A stretch of DNA of 64,000 nucleotides. Origin: Toxonevra muliebris (taxonomy: Eukaryota; Arthropoda; Insecta; Diptera; Pallopteridae). The stretch covers positions 372,001 to 436,000 of the forward strand of contig CAVNUY010000046.1 of NCBI GenBank assembly GCA_963691655.1. The letters are read 5' to 3'. Below the pieces are notes generated by a model that was not told where the DNA came from, made no database searches, and saw only the letters and a program-made list of their open reading frames with translations. The translations under genes were made by a program, and so were the position numbers. Below, in pieces: positions 38,541 to 51,300 of this stretch (the stretch's first letter is position 1; every line of letters begins with the position of its first letter).

Positions 38541-41500
38541 TTTCGAATTTTAATTTCGAATTTTAATTCCGAATTTTAATTCCGAATTTTAATTTCGAAT
38601 TTTAATTTCGAATTTTAATTTCGAATTTTAATTTCGAACTTTAATTTCGAATTTCAATTTCGAATTTCAATTTCGAATTTTAATTCCGAATTTTAATTTC
38701 GAATTTTAACTCCGAATTTTAATTCCGAATTTTAATTCCGAATTTTAATTCCGAATTTTAATTCCGAATTTTAATTCCGAATTTTAATTCCAAATTTTAA
38801 TTTCGAATTTCAATATCGAATTTTAATTTCGAATTTTAATTCAGCATTTTAATTTCGAATTTTAATTTCGAATTTCAATTTCGAATTTTAATTTCGAATT
38901 TTAATTCCGAATTTTAATTTCGAATTTTAATTTCGAATTTTAATTTCGAATTTTAATTTCGAATTTTAATTTCGAATTTCAATTTCGAATTTTAATTTCG
39001 AATTTTAATTCCGAATTTTAATTTCGAATTTTAATTCCGAATTTTAATTCCGAATTTTAATTCCGAATTTTAATTTCGAATTTCAATTTCGAATTTTAAT
39101 TTCGAATTTTAATTTCGAATTTTAATTTCGAATTTCAATTTTGAATTTTAATTCCGAATTTTAATTTCGAATTTTAATTTCGAATTTTAATCTCGAATTT
39201 TAATTTCGAATTTCAATTTCGAATTTTAATTCCGAATTTTAATTTTGAATTTTAATTTCGAATTTTAATTTCGAATTTTAATTTCGAATTTTAATTTCGA
39301 ATTTTAATTTCGAATTTCAATTTCGAATTTTAATTTCGAATTTTAATTCCGAATTTTAATTTCGAATTTTAATTCCGAATTTTAATTCCGAATTTTAATT
39401 TCGAATTTTAATTTCGAATTTTAATTTCGAATTTTAATTCCGAATTTTAATTCCAAATTTTAATTCCGAATTTTAATTCCGAATTTTAATTTCGAATTTT
39501 AATTTCGAATTTCAATTTCCAATTTTAATTTCGAATTTTAATTCCGAAATTAAAATTCGAATTTTAATTCCGAATTTTAATTTCGAATTTTAATTTCGAA
39601 TTCTAATTCCGAAATTTAATTCCGAATTTTAATTTCGAATTTTAATTTCGAATTTTAATTTCGAATTTCAATTTCGAATTTTAATTTCGAATTTTAATTC
39701 CGAATTTTAATTCCGAATTTTAATTCCGAATTTTAATTCCGAATTTTAATTTCGAATTTTAATTTCGAATTTCAATTTCGAATTTTACTTTCGAATTTTA
39801 ATTCCGAATTTTAATTTCGAATTTTAATTCCGAATTTTAATTCCGAATTTTAATTTCGAATTTTAATTCCGAATTTTAATTTCGAGTTTTAATTCCGAAT
39901 TTTAATTTCGAATTTTAATTCCGAATTTTAATTTCGAATTTTAATTTCGAATTTTAATTCCGAATTTTAATTTCGAATTTTAATTTCGAATTTCAATTTC
40001 GAATTTTAATTTCGAATTTTAATTTCGAATTTTAATTTCGAATTTTAATTTCGAATTTTATTTTCGAATTTTAATTTCGAATTTTAATTTCGAATTTTAA
40101 TTTCGAATTTTAATTCCGAATTTTAATTCCGAATTTTAATTCCGAATTTTAATTTCGAATTTTAATTTCGAATTTCAATTTCGAATTTTAATTTCGAATT
40201 TTAATTTCGAATTTTAATTTCGAATTTCAATTCCGAATTTTAATTTCGAATTTTTATTTCGAATTTTAATTCCGAAACTTAATTTCGAATTTTAATTTCG
40301 AATTTCAATTTCGAATTTTAATTTCGAATTTTAATTCCGAATTTTAATTTCGAATTTTAATTTCGAATTTCAATTTCGAATTTTAATTTCGAATTTTAAT
40401 TTCGAATTTTAATTTCGAATTTTAATTCCGAATTTTAATTCCGAATTTTAATTCCGAATTTTAATTCCGAATTTTAATTCCGAATTTTAATTTCAAATTT
40501 CAATTTCGAATTTTAATTTCGAATTTTAATTCCGAATTTTAATTTCGAATTTCAATTCCGAATTTTAATTTCGAATTTTAATTTCGAATTTTAATTCCGA
40601 ATTTTAATTTCGAATTTTAATTTCGAATTTCAATTTCGAATTTTAATTTCGAATTTTAATTTCGAATTTTAATTCCGAATTTTAATTCCGAATTTTAATT
40701 TCGAATTTTAATTTCGAATTTTAATTTCGAATTTTAATTTCGAACTTTAATTTCGAATTTCAATTTCGAATTTCAATTTCGAATTTTAATTTCCGAATTT
40801 TAATTTCGAATTTTAACTCCGAATTTTAATTCCGAATTTTAATTCCGAATTTTAATTCCGAATTTTAATTCCGAATTTTAATTTCGAATTTCAATTTCGA
40901 ATTTTAATTTCGAATTTTAATTCCGAATTTTAATTTCGAATTTTAATTTCGAATTTCAATTTCGAATTTTAATTTCGAATTTTAATTCCGAATTTTAATT
41001 TAGAATTTTAATTTCGAATTTTAATTTCGAATTTTAATTTCGAATTTTAATTTCGAATTTCAATTTCGAATTTTAATTTCGAATTTTAATTTCGAATTTT
41101 AATTTCGAATTTTAATTCCGAATTTTAATTCCGAATTTTAATTCCGAATTTTAATTTCGAATTTCAATTTCGAATTTTAATTTCGAATTTTAATTTCGAA
41201 TTTTAATTTCGAATTTCAATTTCGAATTTTAATTCCGAATTTTAATTTCGAATTTTAATTTCGAATTTTAATTTCGAATTTTAATTTCGAATTTCAATTT
41301 CGAATTTTAATTTCGAATTTTAATTTCGAATTTTAATTTCGAATTTTAATTTCGAATTTTAATTTCGAATTTCAATTTCGAATTTTAATTTCGAATTTTA
41401 ATTCCGAATTTTAATTCCGAATTTTAATTCCGAATTTTAATTCCGAATTTTAATTTCGAATTTTAATTTCGAATTTTAATTTCGAATTTTAATTCCGAAT

Positions 41501-41769
41501 TTTAATTCCAAATTTTAATTCCGAATTTTAATTCCGAATTTTAATTTCGAATTTTAATTTCGAATTTCAATTTCCAATTTTAATTTCGAATTTTAATTCC
41601 GAATTTTAATTCCGAATTTTAATTTCGAATTTCAATATCGAATTTTAATTTCGAATTTTAATTCCGAATTTTAATTCCGAATTTTAATTTCGAATTTCAA
41701 TTCCGAATTTTAATTTCGAATTTTAATTCCGAATTTTAATTTCGAATTTTAATTTCGAATTTTATTTTC

Positions 41770-42350
41770 GAATTTCAATTTCGAATTCTAATTCCGAAAT
41801 TTAATTTCGAGTTTTAATTCCGAATTTTAATTCCGAATTTTAATTCCGAATTTTAATTCCGAATTTTAATTTCGAATTTTAATTCCGAAATTTAATTTCG
41901 AATTTTAATTCCGAATTTTAATTCCGAATTTTAATTTCGAATTTCAATATCGAATTTTAATTTCGAATTTTAATTCCGAATTTTAATTCCGAATTTTAAT
42001 TTCGAATTTCAATTCCGAATTTTAATTTCGAATTTTAATTCCGAATTTTAATTTCGAATTTTAATTTCGAATTTTATTTTCGAATTTCAATTTCGAATTC
42101 TAATTCCGAAATTTAATTTCGAGTTTTAATTCCGAATTTTAATTCCGAATTTTAATTCCGAATTTTAATTCCGAATTTTAATTTCGAATTTTAATTCCGA
42201 ATTTTAATTTCGAATTTCAATTCCGAATTTTAATTTCGAATTTTAATTCCGAATTTTAATTTCGAATTTTAATTTCGAATTTTATTTTCGAATTTCAATT
42301 TCGAATTCTAATTCCGAAATTTAATTTCGAATTTTAATTTCGAATTTTAA
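41770..42350 (+). repeat. Local 312- and 208-bp tandem duplications
   Basis: The cassette TTTATTTTCG, TTTCAA, GAATTCTAA, GAAATTTAA occurs with GAATTC at 41783, 42095 and 42303, spaced 312 bp (24 units) and 208 bp (16 units). Super-repeat copies 2 and 3 have it once each, at 49875 and 56153. The extra copies are therefore specific to copy 1. Confidence 0.88.
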
Positions 42351-42536
42351 TTTCGAATTTTAATTTCGAATTTTAATTTCGAATTTTAATTTCGAATTTT
42401 AATTTCGAATTTTAATTTCGAATTTTAATTTCGAATTTTAATTTCGAATTTTAATTTCGAATTTTAATTCCGAATTTTAATTTCGAATTTTAATTTCGAA
42501 TTTCAATTTCGAATTTTAATTTCGAATTTTAATTCC

Positions 42537-43900
42537 GAAATTAAAATTCGAATTTTAATTCCGAATTTTAATTTCGATTTTTTATTTCGAATTTTAATTC
42601 CGAAACTTAATTTCGAATTTTAATTTCGAATTTTAATTTCGAATTTCAATTTCGAATTTTAATTTCGAATTTTAATTCCGAATTTTAATTCCGAATTTTA
42701 ATTTCGAATTTTAATTCCGAATTTTAATTCCGAATTTTAATTCCGAATTTTAATTCCGAATTTTAATTTCGAATTTTAATTTCGAATTTTAATTTCGAAT
42801 TTTAATTTCGAATTTTAATTCCGAATTTTAATTTCGAATTTTAATTCCGATTTTTAATTCCGAATTTTAATTCCGAATTTTAATTCCGAATTTTAATTTC
42901 GAATTTCAATTTCGAATTTTAATTTCGAATTTTAATTCCGAATTTTAATTTCGAATTTTAATTTCGAATTTTAATTTCGAATTTTAATTTCGAATTTTAA
43001 TTCCGAATTTTAATTCCAAATTTTAGTTCCGAATTTTAATTCCGAATTTCAATTTCGAATTTTAATTTCGAATTTCAATTTCGAATTTTAATTCCGAATT
43101 TTAATTTCGAATTTTAATTTCGAATTTCAATTTCGAATTTTAATTTCGAATTTTAATTTCGAATTTTAATTTCGAATTTCAATTTCGAATTTTAATTTCG
43201 AATTTTAATTCCGAATTTTAATTTCGAATTTTAATTCCGAATTTTAATTCCGAATTTTAATTTCGAATTTCAATTTCGAATTTTAATTTCGAATTTTAAT
43301 TTCGAATTTCAATTTCGAATTTTATTTTCGAATTTTAATTCCGAATTTTAATTTCGAATTTTAATTCCGATTTTTAATTCCGAATTTTAATTCCGAATTT
43401 TAATTCCGAATTTTAATTTCGAATTTCAATTTCGAATTTTAATTTCGAATTTTAATTCCGAATTTTAATTTCGAATTTTAATTTCGAATTTTAATTCCGA
43501 ATTTTAATTCCAAATTTTAGTTCCGAATTTTAATTCCGAATTTCAATTTCGAATTTTAATTTCGAATTTCAATTTCGAATTTTAATTCCGAATTTTAATT
43601 TCGAATTTTAATTTCGAATTTCAATTTCGAATTTTAATTTCGAATTTTAATTTCGAATTTTAATTTCGAATTTCAATTTCGAATTTTAATTTCGAATTTT
43701 AATTTCGAATTTTAATTTCGAATTTTAATTTCGAATTTTAATTCCGAATTTTAATTTCGAATTTTAATTTCGAATTTCAATTTCGAATTTTAATTTCGAA
43801 TTTTAATTCCGAAATTAAAATTCGAATTTTAATTCCGAATTTTAATTTCGATTTTTTATTTCGAATTTTAATTCCGAAACTTAATTTCGAATTTTAATTT
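42537..43900 (+). repeat. 1,274-bp internal duplication of the dyad and GAAACTTA cassette
   Basis: The dyad at 42537 followed by CGATTTTTTATTTCG and GAAACTTA at 42602 is repeated at 43811 and 43876, 1,274 bp (98 units) later. Copies 2 and 3 have a single cassette, at 50551 and 56842. The step in offset between copies 1 and 3 at this place, 14,240 to 12,966, is also 1,274 bp, so this one duplication explains that step. Confidence 0.9.
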
Positions 43901-44369
43901 CGAATTTTAATTTCGAATTTCAATTTCGAATTTTAATTTCGAATTTTAATTCCGAATTTTAATTTCGAATTTTAATTCCGAATTTTAATTCCGAATTTTA
44001 ATTTCGAATTTCAATTTCGAATTTTAATTTCGAATTTTAATTTCGAATTTCAATTTCGAATTTTATTTTCGAATTTTAATTCCGAATTTTAATTTCGAAT
44101 TTCAATTCCGATTTTTAATTCCGAATTTTAATTCCGAATTTTAATTCCGAATTTTAATTTCGAATTTCAATTTCGAATTTTAATTTCGAATTTTAATTCC
44201 GAATTTTAATTTCGAATTTTAATTTCGAATTTTAATTTCGAATTTTAATTTCGAATTTTAATTCCGAATTTTAATTCCAAATTTTAGTTCCGAATTTTAA
44301 TTCCGAATTTCAATTTCGAATTTTAATTTCGAATTTCAATTTCGAATTTTAATTTCGAATTTTAATTCC

Positions 44370-46090
44370 GAAATTAAAATTCGAATTTTAATTCCGAATT
44401 TTAATTTCGAATTTTAATTTCGAATTTTAATTCCGAAATTTAATTTCGAATTTTAATTTCGAATTTCAATTTCGAATTTCAATTTCGAATTTTAATTCCG
44501 AATTTTAATTTCGAATTTTAATTCCGAATTTTAATTCCGAATTTTAATTCCGAATTTTAATTCCGAATTTTAATTCCGAATTTTAATTCCAAATTTTAAT
44601 TCCGAATTTTAATTCCGAATTTTAATTCCGAATTTTAATTCCGATTTTTAATTCCGAATTTTAATTTCGAATTTTAATTCCGAATTTTAATTCCGAATTT
44701 TAATTCCGAATTTTAATTCCTAATTTTAATTTCGAATTTTAATTCCGAATTTTAATTCCGAATTTTAATTCCTAATTTTAATTCCGAATTTTAATTTCGA
44801 ATCTTAATTTCGAATTTCAATTTCGAATTTCAATTTCGAATTTTAATTCCGAATTTTAATTTCGAATTTTAATTTCGAATTTTAATTTCGAATTTTAATT
44901 TCGAATTTTAATTCCGAATTTTAATTTCGAATTTTAATTCCGAATTTTAATTTCGAATTTTAATTTCGAATTTTAATTCCGAATTTTAATTTCGAATTTC
45001 AATTTCGAATTTTAATTTCGAATTTTAATTCCGAATTTTAATTCCGAATTTTAATTTCGAATTTTAATTTCGAATTTCAATTTCGAATTTTAATTTCGAA
45101 TTTTAATTCCGAAATTAAAATTCGAATTTTAATTCCGAATTTTAATTTCGAATTTTAATTTCGAATTTTAATTCCGAAATTTAATTCCGAATTTTAATTC
45201 CGAATTTTAATTCCGAATTTCAATTTCGAATTTTAATTTCGAATTTTAATTCCGAATTTTAATTTCGAATTTTAATTCCGAATTTTAATTCCGAATTTTA
45301 ATTCCGAATTTTAATTCCGAATTTTAATTCCGAATTTTAATTCCGAATTTTAATTCCAAATTTTAATTCCGAATTTTAATTCCGAATTTTAATTCCGAAT
45401 TTTAATTCCGATTTTTAATTCCGAATTTTAATTTCGAATTTTAATTCCGAATTTTAATTCCGAATTTTAATTCCGAATTTTAATTCCTAATTTTAATTTC
45501 GAATTTTAATTCCGAATTTTAATTCCGAATTTTAATTCCTAATTTTAATTCCGAATTTTAATTTCGAATCTTAATTTGGAATTTCAATTTCGAATTTCAA
45601 TTTCGAATTTTAATTCCGAATTTTAATTTCGAATTTTAATTTCGAATTTTAATTTCGAATTTTAATTTCGAATTTTAATTCCGAATTTTAATTTCGAATT
45701 TTAATTCCGAATTTTAATTTCGAATTTTAATTTCGAATTTTAATTCCGAATTTTAATTTCGAATTTCAATTTCGAATTTTAATTTCGAATTTTAATTCCG
45801 AATTTTAATTCCGAATTTTAACTCCGAATTTTAATTCCGAATTTTAATTCCGAATTTTAATTTCGAATTTTAATTTCGAATTTTAATTCCGAATTTTAAT
45901 TTCGAATTTTAATTTCGAATTTTAATTTCGAATTTTAATTCCGAATTTTAATTTCGAATTTCAATTTCGAATTTTAATTTCGAATTTTAATTTCGAATTT
46001 TAATTTCGAATTTTAATTCCGAATTTTAATTCCGAATTTTAATTCCGAATTTTAATTCCGAATTTTAATTTCGAGTTTCAATATCGAATT
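44370..46090 (+). repeat. 767-bp duplication with GAATCTTAA and CCGATTTTTAA markers
   Basis: GAATCT at 44799 and 45566 is 767 bp (59 units) apart. Both are preceded by CCAAATT, CCGATTTTTAA and two CCTAATT units. In super-repeat copy 3 the same pair lies at 57765 and 58506, 741 bp (57 units) apart. The duplication therefore predates the split of copies 1 and 3. Confidence 0.85.
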
Positions 46091-46249
46091 TTAATTTCGA
46101 ATTTTATTTTCGAATTTTAATTTCGAATTTTAATTTCGAATTTCAATTTTGAATTTTAATTCCGAATTTTAATTTCGAATTTTAATTTCGAATTTTAATT
46201 TCGAATTTTAATTTCGAATTTTAATTTCGAATTTCAATTTCGAATTTTA

Positions 46250-47610
46250 ATTCCGAAATTTTAATTTCGAATTTTAATTTCGAATTTTAATTTCGAATTT
46301 TAATTTCGAATTTTAATTTCGAATTTTAATTTCGAATTTCAATTTCGAATTTTAATTTCGAATTTTAATTCCGAATTTTAATTTCGAATTTTAATTTCGA
46401 ATTTTAATTTCGAAATTTAATTCCGAATTTTAATTCCGAATTTTAATTCCGAATTTTAATTCCGAATTTTAATTCCGAATTTTAATTTCGAATTTTAATT
46501 TCGAATTTTAATTTCGAAATTTAATTCCGAATTTTAATTTCGAATTTTAATTTCGAATTTTAATTTCGAATTTTAATTCCGAATTTTAATTTCGAATTTT
46601 AATTTCGAATTTTAATTCCGAATTTTAATTCCGAATTTTAATTTCGAATTTCAATTCCGAATTTTAATTTCGAATTTTAATTCCGAATTTTAATTTCGAA
46701 TTTTAATTTCGAATTTTAATTTCGAAATTTAATTCCGAATTTCAATTTCGAATTTTAATTCCGAATTTTAATTTCGAATTTTAATTTCGAATTTTAATTT
46801 CGAAATTTAATTCCGAATTTTAATTCCGAATTTTAATTCCGAATTTTAATTCCGAATTTTAATTTCGAATTTTAATTTCGAAATTTAATTCCGAATTTTA
46901 ATTCCGAATTTTAATTCCGAATTTTAATTTCGAATTTTAATTCCGAATTTTAATTTCGAATTTTAATTTTAATTTCGAATTTTAATTTCGAATTTTAATT
47001 CCGAATTTTAATTTCGAATTTTAATTTCGAATTTTAATTTCGAAATTCAATTCCGAATTTTAATTCCGAATTTTAATTCCGAATTTTAATTCCGAATTTT
47101 AATTCCGAATTTTAATTTCGAATTTTAATTTCGAATTTTAATTTCGAAATTTAATTCCGAATTTTAATTTCGAATTTTAATTTCGAATTTTAATTTCGAA
47201 TTTTAATTTCGAATTTTAATTCCGAATTTTAATTTCGAATTTTAATTTTGAATTTTAATTTCGAATTTTAATTTCGAATTTTAATTTCGAATTTTAATTT
47301 CGAATTTCAATTTCGAATTTTAATTTCGAATTTTAATTCCGAATTTTAATTTCGAATTTTAATTTCGAATTTTAATTTCGAAATTTAATTCCGAATTTTA
47401 ATTCCGAATTTTAATTCCGAATTTTAATTCCGAATTTTAATTCCGAATTTTAATTTCGAATTTTAATTTCGAATTTTAATTTCGAAATTTAATTCCGAAT
47501 TTTAATTTCGAAATTTAATTCCGAATTTTAATTTCGAATTTTAATTTCGAATTTTAATTCGAATTTTAATTCCGAATTTTAATTTCGAATTTTAATTTTA
47601 ATTTCGAATT
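46250..47610 (+). repeat. Zone of out-of-register short and long units (copy 1)
   Basis: Units of abnormal length cluster here: a 14-bp unit at 46255, shortened joints TTTTAATTTTAATTTCG near 46967 and 47587-47606, a 12-bp unit at 47560, and TTTTAATTTCAATTTCG near 47611. Elsewhere the 13-bp register holds for kilobases. Equivalent clusters occur at about 51.9-53.3 kb and 59.1-60.5 kb, so the irregular units are inherited with the super-repeat. Confidence 0.82.
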
Positions 47611-48329
47611 TTAATTTCAATTTCGAATTTTAATTTCGAATTTTAATTTCGAATTTTAATTTCGAATTTCAATTTCGAATTTTAATTTCGAATTTCAATT
47701 TCGAATTTCAATTTCGAATTTCAATTTCGAATTTCAATTTTAAATTTTAATTTCGAATTTTAATTTCGAATTTTAGTTTCGAATTTTAATTTGGAATTTC
47801 AATTTCGAATTTCAATTTCGAATTTCAATTTCAAATTTTAATTTCGAATTTTAATTTCGAATTTTAATTTCGAAATTTAATTCCGAATTTTAATTTCGAA
47901 TTTTAATTCCGAATTTTAATTCCGAATTTTAATTTCGAATTTTAATTCCGAATTTTAATTTCGAGTTTTAATTCCGAATTTTAATTTCGAATTTTAATTC
48001 CGAATTTTAATTTCGAATTTTAATTTCGAATTTTAATTCCGAATTTTAATTTCGAATTTTAATTTCGAATTTCAATTTCGAATTTTAATTTCGAATTTTA
48101 ATTTCGAATTTTAATTTCGAATTTTAATTTCGAATTTTAATTTCGAATTTTAATTTCGAATTTTAATTTCGAATTTTAATTCCGAATTTTAATTCCAAAT
48201 TTTAATTCCGAATTTTAATTCCGAATTTTAATTTCGAATTTTAATTTCGAATTTCAATTTCGAATTTTAATTTCGAATTTTAATTTCGAATTTTAATTTC
48301 GAATTTCAATTCCGAATTTTAATTTCGAA

Positions 48330-51300
48330 TTTTTATTTCGAATTTTAATTCCGAAACTTAATTTCGAATTTTAATTTCGAATTTTAATTTCGAATTTCAA
48401 TTTCGAATTTTAATTTCGAATTTTAATTCCGAATTTTAATTTCGAATTTTAATTTCGAATTTCAATTTCGAATTTTAATTTCGAATTTTAATTTCGAATT
48501 TTAATTTCGAATTTTAATTCCGAATTTTAATTCCGAATTTTAATTCCGAATTTTAATTCCGAATTTTAATTCCGAATTTTAATTTCAAATTTCAATTTCG
48601 AATTTTAATTTCGAATTTTAATTCCGAATTTTAATTTCGAATTTCAATTCCGAATTTTAATTTCGAATTTTAATTTCGAATTTTAATTCCGAATTTTAAT
48701 TTCGAATTTTAATTTCGAATTTCAATTTCGAATTTTAATTTCGATTTTTAATTTCGAATTTTAATTCCGAATTTTAATTCCGAATTTTAATTTCGAATTT
48801 TAATTTCGAATTTTAATTTCGAATTTTAATTTCGAACTTTAATTTCGAATTTCAATTTCGAATTTCAATTTCGAATTTTAATTTCCGAATTTTAATTTCG
48901 AATTTTAACTCCGAATTTTAATTCCGAATTTTAATTCCGAATTTTAATTCCGAATTTTAATTCCGAATTTTAATTTCGAATTTCAATTTCGAATTTTAAT
49001 TTCGAATTTTAATTCCGAATTTTAATTTCGAATTTTAATTTCGAATTTCAATTTCGAATTTTAATTTCGAATTTTAATTCCGAATTTTAATTTAGAATTT
49101 TAATTTCGAATTTTAATTTCGAATTTTAATTTCGAATTTTAATTTCGAATTTCAATTTCGAATTTTAATTTCGAATTTTAATTTCGAATTTTAATTTCGA
49201 ATTTTAATTCCGAATTTTAATTCCGAATTTTAATTCCGAATTTTAATTTCGAATTTCAATTTCGAATTTTAATTTCGAATTTTAATTTCGAATTTTAATT
49301 TCGAATTTCAATTTCGAATTTTAATTCCGAATTTTAATTTCGAATTTTAATTTCGAATTTTAATTTCGAATTTTAATTTCGAATTTCAATTTCGAATTTT
49401 AATTTCGAATTTTAATTTCGAATTTTAATTTCGAATTTTAATTTCGAATTTTAATTTCGAATTTCAATTTCGAATTTTAATTTCGAATTTTAATTCCGAA
49501 TTTTAATTCCGAATTTTAATTCCGAATTTTAATTCCGAATTTTAATTTCGAATTTTAATTTCGAATTTTAATTTCGAATTTTAATTCCGAATCTTAATTC
49601 CAAATTTTAATTCCGAATTTTAATTCCGAATTTTAATTTCGAATTTTAATTTCGAATTTTAATTTCCAATTTTAATTTCGAATTTTAATTCCGAAATTAA
49701 AATTCGAATTTTAATTCCGAATTTTAATTCCGAATTTTAATTTCGAATTTTAATTCCGAATTTTAATTCCGAATTTTAATTTCGAATTTCAATTCCGAAT
49801 TTTAATTTCGAATTTTAATTCCGAATTTTAATTTCGAATTTTAATTTCGAATTTTATTTTCGAATTTCAATTTCGAATTCTAATTCCGAAATTTAATTTC
49901 GAGTTTTAATTCCGAATTTTAATTCCGAATTTTAATTCCGAATTTTAATTCCGAATTTTAATTTCGAATTTTAATTCCGAAATTTAATTTCGAATTTTAA
50001 TTTCGAATTTCAATTTCGAATTTTAATTTCGAATTTCAATTTCGAATTTTAATTTCGAATTTTAATTCCGAATTTTAATTCCGAATTTTAATTCCGAATT
50101 TTAATTCCGAATTTCAATTCCGAATTTTAATTTCGAATTTTAATTTCGAATTTTAATTTCGAATTTTAATTTCGAATTTTAATTCCAAATTTTAATTTCG
50201 AATTTTAATTCCGAATTTTATTTTCGAATTTTAATTTCGAATTTTAATTTCGAATTTCAATTTCGAATTTTAATTTCGAATTTTAATTCCGAATTTTAAT
50301 TTCGAATTTTAATTTCGAATTTTAATTTCGAATTTTAATTTCGAATTTTAATTTCGAATTTTAATTTCGAATTTTAATTTCGAATTTTAATTTCGAATTT
50401 TAATTTCGAATTTTAATTCCGAATTCTAATTTCGAATTTTAATTTCGAATTTCAATTTCGAATTTTAATTTCGAATTTTAATTCCGAAATTAAAATTCGA
50501 ATTTTAATTCCGAATTTTAATTTCGATTTTTTATTTCGAATTTTAATTCCGAAACTTAATTTCGAATTTTAATTTCGAATTTTAATTTCGAATTTCAATT
50601 TCGAATTTTAATTTCGAATTTTAATTCCGAATTTTAATTTCGAATTTTAATTCCGAATTTTAATTCCGAATTTTAATTCCGAATTTTAATTCCGAATTTT
50701 AATTTCGAATTTTAATTTCGAATTTTAATTTCGAATTTTAATTTCGAATTTTAATTCCGAATTTTAATTCCAAATTTTAATTCCGAATTTTAATTCCGAA
50801 TTTTAATTCCGAATTTTAATTCCGAATTTTAATTTCGAATTTCAATTTCGAATTTTAATTTCGAATTTTAATTTCGAATTTCAATTTCGAATTTTATTTT
50901 CGAATTTTAATTCCGAATTTTAATTTCGAATTTTAATTCCGATTTTTAATTCCGAATTTTAATTCCGAATTTTAATTCCGAATTTTAATTTCGAATTTTT
51001 ATTTCGAATTTTAATTTCGAATTTTAATTCCGAATTTTAATTTCGAATTTTAATTTCGAATTTTAATTTCGAATTTTAATTTCGAATTTTAATTCCGAAT
51101 TTTAATTCCAAATTTTAGTTCCGAATTTTAATTCCGAATTTCAATTTCGAATTTTAATTTCGAATTTCAATTTCGAATTTTAATTTCGAATTTTAATTCC
51201 GAAATTAAAATTCGAATTTTAGTTCCGAATTTTAATTTCGAATTTTAATTTCGAATTTTAATTCCGAAATTTAATTTCGAATTTTAATTTCGAATTTCAA

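Larger units (their letters stand above)
40250..47830 (+). repeat. Super-repeat copy 1
   Basis: Ordered markers are GAAACTTA 40274, TTTCCGAA 40790, TTTAGAA 41001, GAATTCTAA 41783 (tandem copies 42095 and 42303), dyad plus CGATTTTTTATTTCG plus GAAACTTA 42602 (second copy 43876), dyads 44370 and 45111, GAATCT 44799 and 45566, CAATATCG 46081, the 14-bp unit GAAATTTTAATTTCG 46255, short units near 46967 and 47587, a 12-bp unit 47560, and TTGGAA 47791. The same order occurs at 54.6-60.7 kb, with offsets falling from 14,370 to 14,240, 12,966, 12,940 and 12,862 bp. Every step is a multiple of 13. This is the longest copy because it carries internal tandem duplications of 1,274, 767, 312 and 208 bp. 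Confidence 0.9.

Noticed and set aside
42570..42600. Poly-T run in CGATTTTTTATTTCG as a terminator or poly(A)-related signal
   Set aside because: It is a variant unit inherited at 42.6, 43.9, 50.5 and 56.8 kb with no gene nearby and no GC-rich stem before it.
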